NCBI GenBank assembly: GCA_914767715.1
Contig: OU612066.1
Coordinates: 18,140,283 to 18,204,282, forward strand
DNA: 64,000 nucleotides
Direction: 5' to 3'
DNA from: Membranipora membranacea
Lineage: Eukaryota; Bryozoa; Gymnolaemata; Cheilostomatida; Membraniporidae
Below are positions 12,997 through 25,679 of the stretch, one piece after another (position 1 is the first letter of the stretch; every line of letters starts with the position of its first letter). A program made the translations under genes and the position numbers. The notes beneath the pieces are model-generated. The model was not told where the DNA came from and made no database searches. It saw only the letters and a list, made by a program, of their open reading frames with translations.

Positions 12997-13035
12997 ATAG
13001 TCTAACATGACTTTTTGGAGAAACACTGTATTTTA

Positions 13036-16000
13036 CTACCAACAAAACCAAGCATCTGTTGTACACGAGTCCATGGCAGTAAGCCTCACTTTTGGAAATC
13101 TGCTTTCAAAAGCACAGAGTACACTCTTCTTTCCCCCAACTGTAAACAGAATAAACAATATATTACAAACAATTATTTAAATATATAGTCACTTATTACA
13201 TCAATTAGCCCATAATCTAATCTAAATTAACCAGAACACTATCAAAATATTATGCGAAAGTGTTTTCTATCTCTCCTTGTCTTTCGCAAGTTTGATGCTC
13301 AGGAAGAAATGCATGTTGAGTTTCTGACTTTAAATGATTCGCTATAGGTGAATCAGCTTTCAACATAGCAAGGTTTTCGGTGATGGGTATTGACAACAAT
13401 ACAACAATTACTCTATTTATAGCTTACTGCGGTGTTTGATGAGTCTGAAATCGCCAAGTCCACCAACACCGTAAAACTTTCCATAAGGATCATGAATATT
13501 TTGGACTTCAAACACGTTATCATCACACATCGTCACAAATGGTAAAGGCTTTTCTCGGCTTGGCTGGAAGCATATTAAACAGGAATTTATAATTCAGCTT
13601 TTGGTGACCCTACCCTTTAAAAGCATTGGTAAAGTTACATTTTAACCTGACATCTTTTGAAAAAAAAAGTAACATGAAATTATGTTTTTCTCTTCATTGT
13701 ATATTTTATTTTCCCTTTTGATATTTTAATCGCCGAAACATTCATGTCTGTTGTAGGAAAATACGAAATTGGACAGGAGGCCTTGACTGTGAGAAAAAGC
13801 GGGTCCGGAGGGTGAAAGGGTATGGATTATTTTTTATGTTTATTCTGCAGATTTGTTAAGTCAAAAGTGTAAAAAAGTACATGGATGTTTTTTACTAGAA
13901 TATTCCTTTTGCGGGGTATCACAGTTTAGAAACAGCACAGAGTGTCCTTCCATTTCCTTCCATTTTTAAACCATCTTGGAAATTAGAAGAACCATACCCA
14001 ATACATGCTTACCGTTGCAATAACCTTGTAACCAGATGGAGCTTCTGTCAATTGACCAAGAGAGTACTTTGAATAACCACCGACCCATTTTCGATTGTAA
14101 ATGTGTATGATGAAAAAAAGTCTGTTATCACCAGGTAGTTCATACATATCGAAGCTTAAAAATTCATATCTGCTCTCTAAAACAAGAGTAATAAATGAAG
14201 GGTCAGGGCTTGCTGTACAATATAATAAATCTATGCTCTAGTATTCAATTATGTGATGTTACCCTGTATGCCAAATATCAAAACACAGAATAGTTTTTCC
14301 ATCATAGTTTGCTTTCATTTCAATGCTTGGTCACTTTTCTTCTGATTGTTCTTTATCATTCTTTATTAACTGTATCACAAGTTGATTGCCACAAACATCA
14401 TGCCAATACTTCATGTGAGTTTTACATCTTCTGAATTTTACTCTTACAAAACTTAAAGTGCCTAGGAAAGCAAAAAAACAACCACTGTTCATATTAAAGC
14501 TTTGCCATTGCAATGAACAAAAAAAGTAAATTTTTTCGCACAAGGACTTTATTTAATTATGTAAACTAATTTAAAGTGCGAAAATCCCGAGTCTTGAAGG
14601 GTCTACAGTATGTTATCTCCCCTGTTACGTGTTAACACTAAATTATCTTCGAGTATGCTACCGTCGTCCAATACTGTTTTATGATAATTTCTAGTGTAAG
14701 TAGAGCAGCCTTGTAACTGTCCTAGGTACGCCCGAGCTAGGCTTACTGTTATACTGTAAGTGGATCATCCTTTAAATGTGAATCCGTAACAGGGGAGATA
14801 ACATACTGTACACCCTTCTAGACCCTAGATTTTCGCACTTTAAATTAGATTAAATCAATCAATAATGTCCTTTTTTTACTTTTTTTGTTCATTGCAATGA
14901 CAAAGCTTTGATATGAATAGTGGTTGTTTTTTGCTTTCCTAGACACTTTAATAACGAAAGAATTGAACTGAAGTTAGCTAGTCTGAGCCCCTCAGACTGT
15001 TGCCCCTCGCCCGACGGCCCCCCAGAGTTAGCATACAATGACAACAAATTGATTGCTTCGAAGCATTGAGTCAAGAACTAGACAAGAAGCGATAATTTCT
15101 TATGTATCAGTTGATTGGTGGTGGTCTGTAGTAAAAGGTTGCTAAAACTTAATTATTTTATTTACCATATCTCAGAGGATGTGATATTGTCAACAATATA
15201 AACTCTTTGGATACTTCATCGAAGGAGGCTGGGTCACTAGAATAATCACCATTCAATTTGCGAATCCTCTCGTGGCTTGTTGCTCTTTCTTCTTTCAACC
15301 TTAGTTGGGGGCAGGCATCAGAGAGGGCTGTCAATAAACAGTACTTATACAAAATTATGTGGCAGAGACTGTACCTTTTCTCAGCCCAAATCCCTCCCTC
15401 CGCAGTATTTAATAAATGGCTCTTTGGAAGATTATCAATGAGTCCATTTTAGACCTTAGTTTATCAACTGCAACAGGAAGATATAAGTCATGTATCAAAC
15501 ACATCACGGTAAAAAATTAGCAGCCGCCGCTTTCATTGATAATGATTGTAGATTAGTTTTATCATTATCATAGGGCTTTTTTGCTGGTTTTTACAAGAAA
15601 GTTAATTTTGAACGCAGGTCTCATGGGGTATTGCTTCCGCTTCCAAAATAAGATCTCTTTCTTTAGTACAATGGTTAATAGCCATTCATGCTCAATCATC
15701 CATATGCAACGGAATCCAATGGTTCATGTCTTTTGAAAACACAATATGAACAACAGTTTATACGTTGTTGCAAAGCTTGGATAGAATGTAACCTCTATCC
15801 ATACCAACACTGTTGGAATTATGGAGCGGGAAAGCACTGCAGGTCCTTTCCAAATCAAGTGGGGGAGCAACTATACTGTTCCACCATTCGGCAATGAGGT
15901 CAGTGGTAAATCTTTTACCTAAATTTTTTTCCCACTACCCCTTTTTACGAGCGCCTATAACAAAGAAATCCTAGTAAGATTATGACGGAGAGTTAGTGTC

Positions 16001-16595
16001 ATGTGACGCATGGAAGCATAAAGGTAGCATAATAAAAGTGCTACTACTTTTTGCTTCATGATCTGTAACAAAGGGTATATTGATTATGAGCATGTGCTCC
16101 CAATGGGCTGGCCTTTGATGATGTAAGAAATACATCCTGGAGATGAGCCATTTCTCAATCTCAGCACCCCAAAGATCTGTTTTTACCCAACCTTTTATTA
16201 TCATGTCTCTTTCTCATCATTTTTATTTGCCGAAGGCTTCACCAATCAAATCACTTGTTTGTACACCTCAAAAACTCACAAGTTTAATATGAAGACCATG
16301 ATGTGGCATTACAAGTAATATGGTGTACTGAAAATCAATCTATGAAGCCATACTGTACTATAAGACTGTTTGCTCAGAATCACTCTAGCTTCTAATTTTC
16401 TACATGCAGTCTAATATCAAGACAGATTCCGATAATTTTGTTGAACAGAGACTTTTTATAAACCACTATTTGATAATAATTAACTAACTGATCAGTGCAG
16501 TGCAGGAATTATTCTTACACTTACTGTATTCAATGAATTACATACTTACCTAATATTGCTGTATAGTAAAGAAGAATTTCTCTGTTAGAAGTCAT
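13036..16595 (-). CDS. S2: secreted protein of the S family, five exons, 203 aa
   Basis: Exons are 16550-16595 (MTSNREILLYYTAIL), 15166-15327 (ALSDACPQLRLKEE), 14013-14176 (DMYELPGDNRLFF ... WVGGYSKYS), 13428-13563 (PSREKPLP ... MCDDNVFE) and 13036-13139 (GGKKSVLCAF ... DAWFCW then TAG). Lengths sum to 612 nt and every junction keeps phase, so the copy is intact. The stop comes one residue earlier than in the other copies. It is the most diverged S copy: Ser-Asn in place of Pro-Ser/Lys in the start, HERIRKLNGD in exon 2. Intron 2 carries a TTAA-flanked MITE and a GC-rich mini-element. Five cysteines are conserved. Function unknown. Confidence 0.8.
14453..14951. mobile_element. MITE with about 180-bp inverted repeats flanked by TTAA
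   Basis: The left end TTAA|AGTGCCTAGGAAAGC (TTAA 14453-14456) mirrors the right end GCTTTCCTAGACACT|TTAA (14948-14951). The arms match as inverted repeats to about 14,637 and 14,786, including 'gttatctcccctgttacg' on the left and its complement on the right. A TTAA target is typical of piggyBac-type transposition. No transposase is present, so the element would be non-autonomous. It sits in S2 intron 2; the same intron in S1 reads 'tttacttaataacg' without it. Confidence 0.8.
14979..15025. mobile_element. GC-rich mini-element (47 bp) with 7-bp target duplication
   Basis: A GC-rich block containing 'gcccgacggcccccc' and 'cagact' is flanked by agttagc on both sides (14972-14978 and 15026-15032). 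Its complement strand matches the insert at 50645-50707, which shares 'gccgtcgggc' and 'agtctg'. Confidence 0.6.
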
Positions 16596-17150
16596 TACAA
16601 ATAGTGCTGTGTGAAGACTGGCTGAACTGGGTTGAACCGTTAAAATGTAGCGAGTAGCTAAAATTTGAAGTACCAATTCATTAAAATAAAGGGTGATAAA
16701 AATTCATTGTCCTTTCTTCAGTACATGGATATGGTGAGTTAAAAATAGGGAATGATTTAGGCTTCAAAGGTACTTTTCTTGTTTTAGTATCCTTTGTTAG
16801 CTTTAGAGGCGATTAAAACCCAGTTGAGGTCTACACCTTGTAGCAATATCTATGTTTTTCGCATGGTAGGTGATGCTAATCTTTCAACAAACGGTAGTGA
16901 AACACTAACGGAAATGTCCTAAGTAATGATGCAAACTTTTAATTTTTATTATTTATGGCTTTCGATCATTTTCACGACGGTTGATGCAAATAGGAAAGTG
17001 AACTCCACAGTGTATTGATTATCTGTTTAGAACATGTCTAGAACTTACTACTCATTAGTTTCAAAAAAACTTTATCTTTTTCTTATTCTAGTAACCTCAG
17101 TATGTTAGCCTTTTAATAGTAATGTGAGATTGGCCTGTGGCGAGGAGGAA

Positions 17151-17339
17151 TTAATTACAGATGGAAGAGTTGCTGTTTCTTGCCAGGATTTTCCTAACAA
17201 AGGGCAGGTGATTTGTGACCATCAGCTTCATTGGGTAGACCTTGTGACGGATACTTATGTACATTCTGAAGATTAATTGTTTCTTAATAACCCAACATCT
17301 ACATACAGTATGAGGAGGTGGTACCACTGTACGATACAC
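17151..17339 (-). other. Diverged Zc-adjacent open frame in module 2
   Basis: A minus-strand frame reads ... RMYISIRHKVYP ... HLPFVRKILA and stops. The homologous frame exists before Zc in other modules (MYLCIRHKIYLL ... HLPFVKKILA), overlapping Zc in a different frame. Zc itself is destroyed here by a deletion. A CTTCAG acceptor precedes the Met in all copies. Not recognised; could be noncoding. Confidence 0.25.
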
Positions 17340-18193
17340 AGGGTGTCAGCTACGAACCATAAATTCATTTCTCTCCTTATGCCTCATTGCAGCGGGATAC
17401 CAACTTTAACAGATAAGTAGACTATATTAGGATAAAACAGACAACATTAGTGTGGTTCTTACAATTAAAGAAGGTCCTGAAATTCCTATAAAATTGTCCC
17501 TCCCGGAAAACTGAGCTGCTGCAGTGTTAAACAATATCAGTAAAATGAAACAACCATACAATAGAACCAAACATACAAATATTCAAGAATAGATTGACAT
17601 GTCATGCATCGGCACCATTTGCAGTTTAATTTAGAGTAAACATTAGTGTCACATCGCACCTTATTTTTTATCAGTTTAATGGCAGCGTCATCATTTTCAA
17701 TAAATTGCCCCAGCAATTTCACACCTAATCTCAACGAACATATTTATCGGCTCAACATTAACTTTGATGAGTCGATGTTGTGTTTATAGAACTTAACCAG
17801 GAAAAAAACTTTTTGTATCAGGATAATTGTTAACGCAGCCAGGGAAAGGTTTTTTTCAGAGATTAATTGCAAATTAATCCTAAATATTAAGCTGCTTATA
17901 GACCCGCACAGTGTATTGTTATAAGCAGTTTTTTGCTAGTATGTGTAAAAACGCAGGTGAATTTTGTTCATACCCTCCCATTGGGTAATTCCATGGACTT
18001 AATTCTTAGCCTATGGGTAATTCTCATTCTAGAAAACAAAGGGATTGTCATCAAAGATTATTCATTTCACAGTTAATCCTCTATTTAACATCTGCAATTA
18101 CGTAAATGCTACTTGTAATTTCCTTCTTTTTTATTGTTTGAGCAATAGTGGTAGGCTCACCTAAGGAGCTATAGAATAATTAATTTTGCTCAC

Positions 18194-18683
18194 TTAGCTG
18201 TTGTGGTTTCTATAAAATAGATTCTTCGGTCTACTCCAGGTACTAGGATGTGATTTCTCCTCCTTGTCCAGCGTAGTTTTATGGTTGTGCTTGCACATAT
18301 TCCGGTGCTTATGGCGATTGGCATTACTCTTAACATGTCGGGCGGGCAAGATACTCGCGGCTCAGACTAATCGCCAGTACGTTGACTAAAATAGTGTTCT
18401 ACACAACCTCTTTGAAAAAAGGAATCATACTTACACTGCCCTCTTCGACTGTCTACTGAGCCACAGGAATGATGTTTGTGGAGGGGACGAAAATTTTGTG
18501 ACAAAATTTGAGCTTTGTTGTGATGTGTTGTGTTGTGACCAACTCGCCACAAATTCCCATGCACAAAGTGATTGCCTGAATACACATTATTGATGGAAAA
18601 GGATGTACCATGGCTCTCCAAAGAGTCGGCAACAATAACAAATTTGATGGATTTTAAAACAGAAGGAAGACCGAGAGTAAATC
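18194..18683 (-). CDS. Z2: two-exon fragment with His-rich C-terminus, unknown protein
   Basis: Exon Za runs about 18435-18683: open frame FTLGLPSVLKSIKFVIVADS ... SGNHFVHGNLWRVGH ... LHKHHSCGSVDSRRGQ, ending before GTAAGT. Exon Zb (18194-18360), after CTGAG, joins in phase 1 and reads ASILPARHVKSNANRHKHRN ... to NHNS and a stop. The join is open for about 137 residues. The 55 kb copy keeps both exons but has lost one base in Za. No start codon exon was found upstream, so the 5' end is missing or unrecognised. The fragment is rich in His and basic residues; no family is recognised. Confidence 0.35.
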
Positions 18684-19521
18684 CTTATAATTTATTCAGG
18701 AGATCTTTAGAAGTGGATAATGCAGTGATAATAATATTATTTATTTTTTGCCAATGTAAGTAACAAATTCATTATGCTTCGTTGTTTGAGATAGCACCCA
18801 CTATTTAATCCATAATAAGACAAAGGATAGATTGCAATGATATGATACAGCTCTTAATTTGTCCCTCTATAGCCTACCTAACAAAGTTAAACTGATATTG
18901 TTGGAGAAAAAATTTCATTTCAAGTAAACATGCAAGAAAATAATGCTTTGAAAATCACAACATCTATTATGAGCTTTATAATCCAACATCTTATTTTTAC
19001 AGGTGATTTTATAGAATCAAATTTTACTGCAGAACAAACTATCACCCACAACAGACAAAGTCGTTCATAGGGTCACTGTGACCTTTTTAAAGTTGAAGCC
19101 TAAATCATCATTTTTCTCCCCTTTTTCTCATAGTTAATTCAGGTTCAATCCAAAAAGATCCTGTTAATTTATTGAAAAGCTGGACACAGAGATGAACCTG
19201 ATATCAATTCTGTTCATCTTCAAGGTTGAGTTTTACTTTGGCCCAAAAGACCATTTAAGCCAAAGGATTTCCACTCTAGGAAGCTGGTTACTTTCCAGTA
19301 CGACATTGGTTTTGACTGGCACAATTTGTTGGTGAGAAAAGATGATATAACGTTGAAAACTAACGGAAACTTATCAAGGCCACTGTTACATAGTGCAAAG
19401 TTATGGGGGAAAATCGAAGGAAATTTCTTCGTTACCACTGAAAATTGCCTGAGATTTTATGGCCGGATTTTCCCCTAGTAAAGTCTCTTTTCACACCATT
19501 TGGGAGTCAGATTCATTTAAT

Positions 19522-19847
19522 GATTTAGAGACTACTACTTATCCTGTTTGAAAGCTGATCATTCCCACGATCTAGAGATCAACAGTTGCGTTTGGAGGCC
19601 AATCTTGAAGCCAGTGACTAACAATCACTAAGATTTAATTTGTCACAGCTGGGGTGAATCGTTATTCACCAAAAATGTCGGCGTCCTATTCTTCGCCAAA
19701 AGACCTTACTCAGAATTATTTTTATTCAAAAATGAAGACCTTTTACTGGAATGTTTCTGATGTGTTGTACAAATAAATACCGGAATCAAATGATGAAGTT
19801 GCAGCCCGTTGATTGATTATGCAGTAATAATTGACATGAGAAAAAAT
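19522..19847. repeat. Direct repeat, left copy (about 326 bp)
   Basis: Matches 20,236-20,560 in the same direction, including 'cacgatctagagatcaacag' and 'gtcggcgtcctattcttcgc'. The copies lie about 0.7 kb apart and differ at only a few bases. Confidence 0.85.
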
Positions 19848-20235
19848 TAACATTTTGCAAAATGGATTTTTTGGATTTAAATTGTTGTATATTTTGGAGT
19901 TGGCCCTCCTTGATCCACAGGCCCCCTCCTGATATGCGTGTCTGTAATGGAGCACACTCCATGTAGACTAATGTCTAAAAACTTACTTTGAAGTCTGGTA
20001 TGTGGTCCTGATTGGCTAACCAACTACATACATATTGAGGTGCAAAGGTCATTACCTTCCTTTCATTGCTTTACCTCTGACCAAGTGACAGTGGAGCTTA
20101 GAATATTGAAAAACCCTCCAGCCTCCCCGTTTACCACCCTACATGTCTGTACTCACATTTTGTGTTGTATAGTTGTAGATAGAGTGGAAAGAGTGTCATT
20201 GGGACACCATTTGGAGTGAAAGACCCTTGTTGAAC

Positions 20236-20560
20236 GATTTGGAGACCAACGCATATCCTGTTTGAAGGCTGATCATCCCCACGATCTAGAGATCAACAGT
20301 TGCGTTTGGAGGCCAATCTTGAAGCCAGTGACTAACAATCACTAAGATTTAATTTGTCACAGCTGGGGTGAATCGGTATTCACCAAAAATGTCGGCGTCC
20401 TATTCTTCGCCAAAAGACCTTACTCAGAATTATTTTTATTCAAAAATGATGACCTTTTACTGGAATGTTTTTGATGTGTTCTACAAATAAATACCGGAAT
20501 CAAATGATGAAGTTGCAGCCCGTTGATTGATTATGCAGCAATAATTGACATGAGAAAAAA
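20236..20560. repeat. Direct repeat, right copy (about 325 bp)
   Basis: Second copy of the repeat at 19,522-19,847. After its end the right copy continues into Z-flank sequence, while the left copy continues into unique DNA. Confidence 0.85.
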
Positions 20561-21189
20561 GAATATACTTCTGCAGCTACATCTTATAGCCGGATGTACA
20601 GTGTCAATCAACATCAGTAGTGAAAAAGAAACAACCATACAATACAACCAAACAGCCAGTTACCGACAAGCATTCAAGAATAGATTGACATGTCGTGATC
20701 GCCCGCATCTGTAGTTTAATTAAGAGTAATTTTTTGGGTCACATCGCACCTTTTTTTTATCAGTTTATTTGGCTGCTTCATCATTTTCAATACCAATTTC
20801 AATTCCGCACCGTATCTCAACAAACATATTTATTGGCTCAACATAAACATTGATGACTTGAGTTTGACATTGTGTGGGAAGAACCCAACCAGGATATAAT
20901 TAGTAACTCCACCATTCCTATATTCTCACTGCCAAGGAAAGGTTTTTTTTTAGAGTTTAATGGCAAATTGAGCTGCTGCTGCTGCTGTCTGAACATTGTT
21001 ATTTGCAGTTTTTTTGCTATTTTACGTAGCTAAAATGCAGGTGAATTTTGTTCAATCCCTCCCATAGGGTAATTCTTATTCTTGAAGACAAAGGGATTGT
21101 CATCAAAGATTATTCATTACACAATTAATCCTCTATTTAGCATCTGAAAGTACAGTAATTGCTCCTTGTAATTTCCTCCTTATTAATTG

Positions 21190-22200
21190 TTTATGCCTAT
21201 AGATTAGATTAGATTTTATTGATACATTCGTTATCAATGTGTACAACGGTAAAAAAAATACTAAGAGCGGTGATTGTTGAAATATGTCATAAAAAAAGGA
21301 AAAAAACGATTTGGCATGCTTTTGTGTTCTACATTTCTTAGGTCTAAAAATGGTATTATTGCGAGAGGAAACCCTACTAAAATTTCTTGGTATTCGATTA
21401 TAAAGTGGATGGGTTGGATCATCAGCTATTCGTACAAAATGGCACTTCGAGAGTTCAAAAATAAAATCATATACGGTGGGCAAAGCTAAAACTTGTAATC
21501 TCTCACTATTACTAAGATCAGGTAAAATCATCCTGCTAGCTGATCGCTGTATTCTTTCTAATCTATCCCTGTCTTGATCAGATAACATAAAAAACCAAGC
21601 AGGGAGGCATACGTGATTAGGGATCGGATGTTGGCACAGTAGTATCGTTTAAGTCCTTCTCTATTCATACCAAGGACTTTCAGTTGGCGTAACAGAAAAA
21701 GCCTTGAATTGCAACTTGAAACAATGCTGTCAACATTATTACTAAAAGTTAGATGTTTGTCAATGTGTATGCCTAAAAACTTGGTATCCGTAGAAGGTTG
21801 AACACTTACTGAATCATCAACAAAAATAGTCTCATCATAATTAGTACGACCATTAAAATAAACATTCATAATGACCAGTCTTGTTAGCATTCAAAAGCAT
21901 CATATTATCTACGGCCCATTTCATAGTATGGGTGACAGCTTCAGCTACGCTTTCTCCTTGATTGCTAAATGTTTTATAAAAAGTTGTATCATCTGCGTAT
22001 TGTACAATATTGTAGCCGCCTAGACTTAGGTCATTAACATAAAAAAGACATAGTAGGGGGCCTAGCTTAGCGCCCTGAGGTGCACCTACAGATATGTCTA
22101 TATAATCAGAAAAACTTTGATTGACTTTCATGCACTGTTTCCTTTGCTCTAAAAAATTGACCCACTTGATGAGGAGAAGATTATTTCTATATAAACAACT
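21190..22200 (-). mobile_element. 5'-truncated non-LTR retrotransposon (LINE) with decayed reverse transcriptase
   Basis: Minus-strand fragments in order are 22131-21853 (VGAPQGAKLGPLL then VQYADDTTFY, the reverse-transcriptase catalytic YADD box), 21890-21558 (TKFLGIHIDKHLTF, SSCNSRLFLLRQLK) and 21588-21133 (DRDRLERIQRSASRMI ... HPLYNRI). They form one RT C-terminal half split by frameshifts. The 5' end is cut just before the VGAPQG motif. The 3' end carries an (AATCT)n-like tail near 21,200. No endonuclease domain is present. It lies just 3' of R2 and separates it from Z-flank DNA. Same general type as the fragment at 38,658-39,220. Confidence 0.85.
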
Positions 22201-25200
22201 TCAAAAATTTCCAAGTCACGTCACCATAAATATCAATCTCAACAAGATGAATCATAATTATCTAATTTACTGCTTATATGTACATGGAGGATAATTCATA
22301 GAGTGTGTGAGAGGCACCAGCTAAGTCACATTGTGGAAGCGATTGAATAATGTGGCAGAAAAAACAGGAACTGCAAAATCTATAAATTGAAGTAAAAAAA
22401 ATATAAATGGTAAATGGAAATAGTAAAATATAACGAGCAAAATAGAGAAATCAACAATAAATATTTTATAAAAATTATGAAATACAATAAATTATTTGGA
22501 ATGATAAAAAAAGAATTGAATGTATTAAAATTAACAAATCTGCTCGCAGTGTATGTCCCTAAAAAACAGTTCATTGGGAAGGAGCTAGCTCTGATTTTCA
22601 ATTTTTCATGGATTTTTGGCTAATACAGTGACAGTACTTGTTTGGCGTTCATAGTTTGTATGCAGTTTCAACTCCATCTTATCAGAAATAACAGTCACAA
22701 AAATATTTGCATGTGGATGTGATGCCTGCTTTGTTTCACTCTCCTGTTTTGCAACAACATCCAGTGTCTCTTCTCTTTGGTCAGTGAAGTACACATCATG
22801 TGCATACTCCGGAACACCAGATTCAGTAATACCACTTTGGTTGTCACAGAGCACATACTGGTTTTCCATTTGCTCCTCACAATGATCTGACATTGGTAAG
22901 GCAAACTGTGGTGTGGGATGGGGTAGCTTGTTTGCTGGGTTACCATGAACTAATACTGGTGTTTTGGATGATTGGTGGCTATGGGCTAGTACCTCAACAT
23001 AGTACGGTTCATTTTGTCCAGTGATGGATGGTTTACAATGATTTTCTGACTCAGGGATTGGGAAAAACTTTGATTATCACAATATGGTGATGGGTCTTCA
23101 TTCTGCATGTTTTGCTGTCGAGTAGTTTGGAGGGACAGACGTGGTCCTGGACGGGGTGGCATTGTCTGAGATCTGTCATTTAACTTCGGTATTGACAGCC
23201 GTGGCCTGGGACGACGTGGTGCTACAGGAGGCCTCTCATCAATTACTGCTGATGATTTTGTTATCGATCCTTCTTTGTAATATTCACGAACGTCGGCATA
23301 GCAGTAATCATCTGATTCTGAGGCACCACTTTGAGCTTGTTGTACCTGCACTGTGGGTTCTCTAGACTGTGGTAGAGGAGGAAGTGACCTGTCTTTAACA
23401 ATTCCAATGTGTCCAGATCTTTCCTCACTTGTTTCAGCTCTACTCTCTTCAATGACAGTCACTCCTTCATCTTCTGCATCCCTGTTATATGAGCTCATCT
23501 CCACTTCTGAAAATATCTATAAGAGCTTGCGCTTTGTTAACTTTAACTTAACTTAACTTTAATGATCAGCACATTGGGCGACATGCATATTCATTGTTTT
23601 CATGAGGCATATTTCCAACGCACTCAATTGAATTTAAAAACATTAGGCGCTAAACACTAGGATAAAATTTAACCACAAGGTTTCATTCATGATTAGCAGT
23701 CATCCTCTCAATAGGTATAAGAGGACAAATCCATGAAAGTATTACACAAATTTATAACATGCAGGTTTATCTTCTTAAAGACGTACTGATATCCTTAGGA
23801 TCAAGTAAGATTACTAGGTAGGTCAAATACATTTGGCTATTATCAATACAAAGACCAACACATCATCATTCTATAATTGTTATCACCATGCGCCAGGTTG
23901 ATATTTCATATTCTTGGTAGATAATTGAAACACTTCATTGGTATTCAAGTATATATATATATATATTAACACACATTTACTAGAACCAACCTTCAAAAGT
24001 ATTGACAGAGTGGGAGGGATTTCTGCGTGTTCTTCGAGTTGTCTTATTTAAAGTTCGTCTTTTCATGTTTCTAGCGCAGAGGCAGAAAACAGTCAGGGCT
24101 ATTCCCGATAAACAAAGAATCACTGCGCCTACAGTACTCCCAACTATGACACCTGAAAACATTATGACCACAATATATGTACATTCATATGACTATTCTG
24201 TGATTCATCAGTTCGCTGATCATGAAGTTGCCTGATGACGATTGTCTAATTTCTAACAGCTGCAATCCTAACCTAGATTGGTATTTTTTCATTTCCCACA
24301 ATAAATGGAATATCATTCTTTCATAGGCAATAGAATGGATTGTGACACGGCTGGTCACTTGTCAGAAGATATTTCATATAGCCTTAATAAATAGTGTATC
24401 AGGGAATTCACATCACTACGCAGGATATAATAAGATATACTACACTTGCCTGTGTCTGTAGGGTCATTGTTTGGAGCGGCAGTGGTGAAAATATTATAAG
24501 ATACTGTCGTGTTGCCATCGTCGTAGAAAACACTGACTGCAAAATCAACAATTCCATCAAGATAGTAGATTTGCACATTGAAATGGGCATACTAGAGTTT
24601 GCAGAGATGTTATACAAGCATAATTTAAACAGAATGGATTTTCCACATTTTATATAATGTTAACTACTGTTAACATTTTCCCTTGAATTCTCCCTGAACT
24701 ATGTTTGTTTGAAAATTAAAAAGAGATTCAAATTCTATAACAATGACTTACCATTATAATTGAGGGTGATTATCTGACCTTGACTTCTTTCAATAGCATA
24801 CAAGTCATTTCCTCTGGTTTGATAATCGGCCAAAACTGGTACAGGCATCTGTTTCTGGTTACACTCAGTATGACTGCAGGGCAAACTGGTCACTCCATCT
24901 GCTACATTTGTGTAGTCTCCAGTGTCTGCGTTGACTAGAAGCATCCCTCGGGCGGCGGTTATGCAGAGCAGTGCCTTTTCACCTATACTTACAGCTTGCA
25001 AAATTGTACCAGGTTTCCCATTAAGACCGACAGAAGTAATCTCTGATCTCAAGAAGTCCACATGACTGACTGTAATATTTGTGCTTTCTTGAATTGTAGA
25101 TGCCCCTGAGAAATTATTGTTAAATGCCATCGCATTAATATCTCCAAAATACTCATGAGTTGAAATGGGGTGGTTTGAAAGTTTTCAGCAGAGAGGTTAA

Positions 25201-25679
25201 CTTGGTAGATTGTTGAATCAGCAGTGTAATATGCAAGATTATTGGCAGAATCTACAGAAGTTGGTCCGAAATGAAGTGATTTAAGGTGACTGCAGTTTAA
25301 AGATGTTTGATTTGGTTGGTTGTTGCAAAAAGATTCGGGTAGGTTGATTGTTTTGTTGTCCCTGTTCCCAGTGGAATAGACTTTGACTGCGTTTTTTTCA
25401 CGGACAAGGAACGTTTCGTTGCCAATCTGTTGGAAGCTTTCGATTTTTTCATCAGTTGTCAGGATCCGTCTTGACTTTTGCTGTCTTTTGTTCTTACTGT
25501 AAATTCTCTTATTCTGTGAGTAGTAGAATTTGTCGTCAAATCTTCTGTCAGGCTGAATTGCTGTCATGCGGTTGAGATCTGTCAAGTTTACATCCAGTTT
25601 GTATGAAACTTCCAAGTTCAGAATCATGCTGCAAAGATAGAGAAAAATATGTAGTCTATAAAAGAAGGGGATAACCAGA

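Larger units (their letters stand above)
18684..21189. other. Intergenic stretch with duplicated noncoding DNA
   Basis: No gene supported. 17,470-19,233 is a near-copy of 54,480-56,276. 19,522-19,847 is repeated directly at 20,236-20,560. 20,545-21,180 is a further partial copy of the Z-module flank (compare 17,500-18,180). The longest open frames here are short, with no conserved partner. Confidence 0.5.

Noticed and set aside
14331-14543. 70-codon minus-strand open frame in S2 intron 2
   Set aside because: It runs into the arm of the TTAA-flanked MITE and has no paralogue.
19220-19438. 72-codon minus-strand open frame near the Z2 upstream flank
   Set aside because: It lies across the border where similarity to 56.2 kb ends, so it is not conserved in the duplicate.
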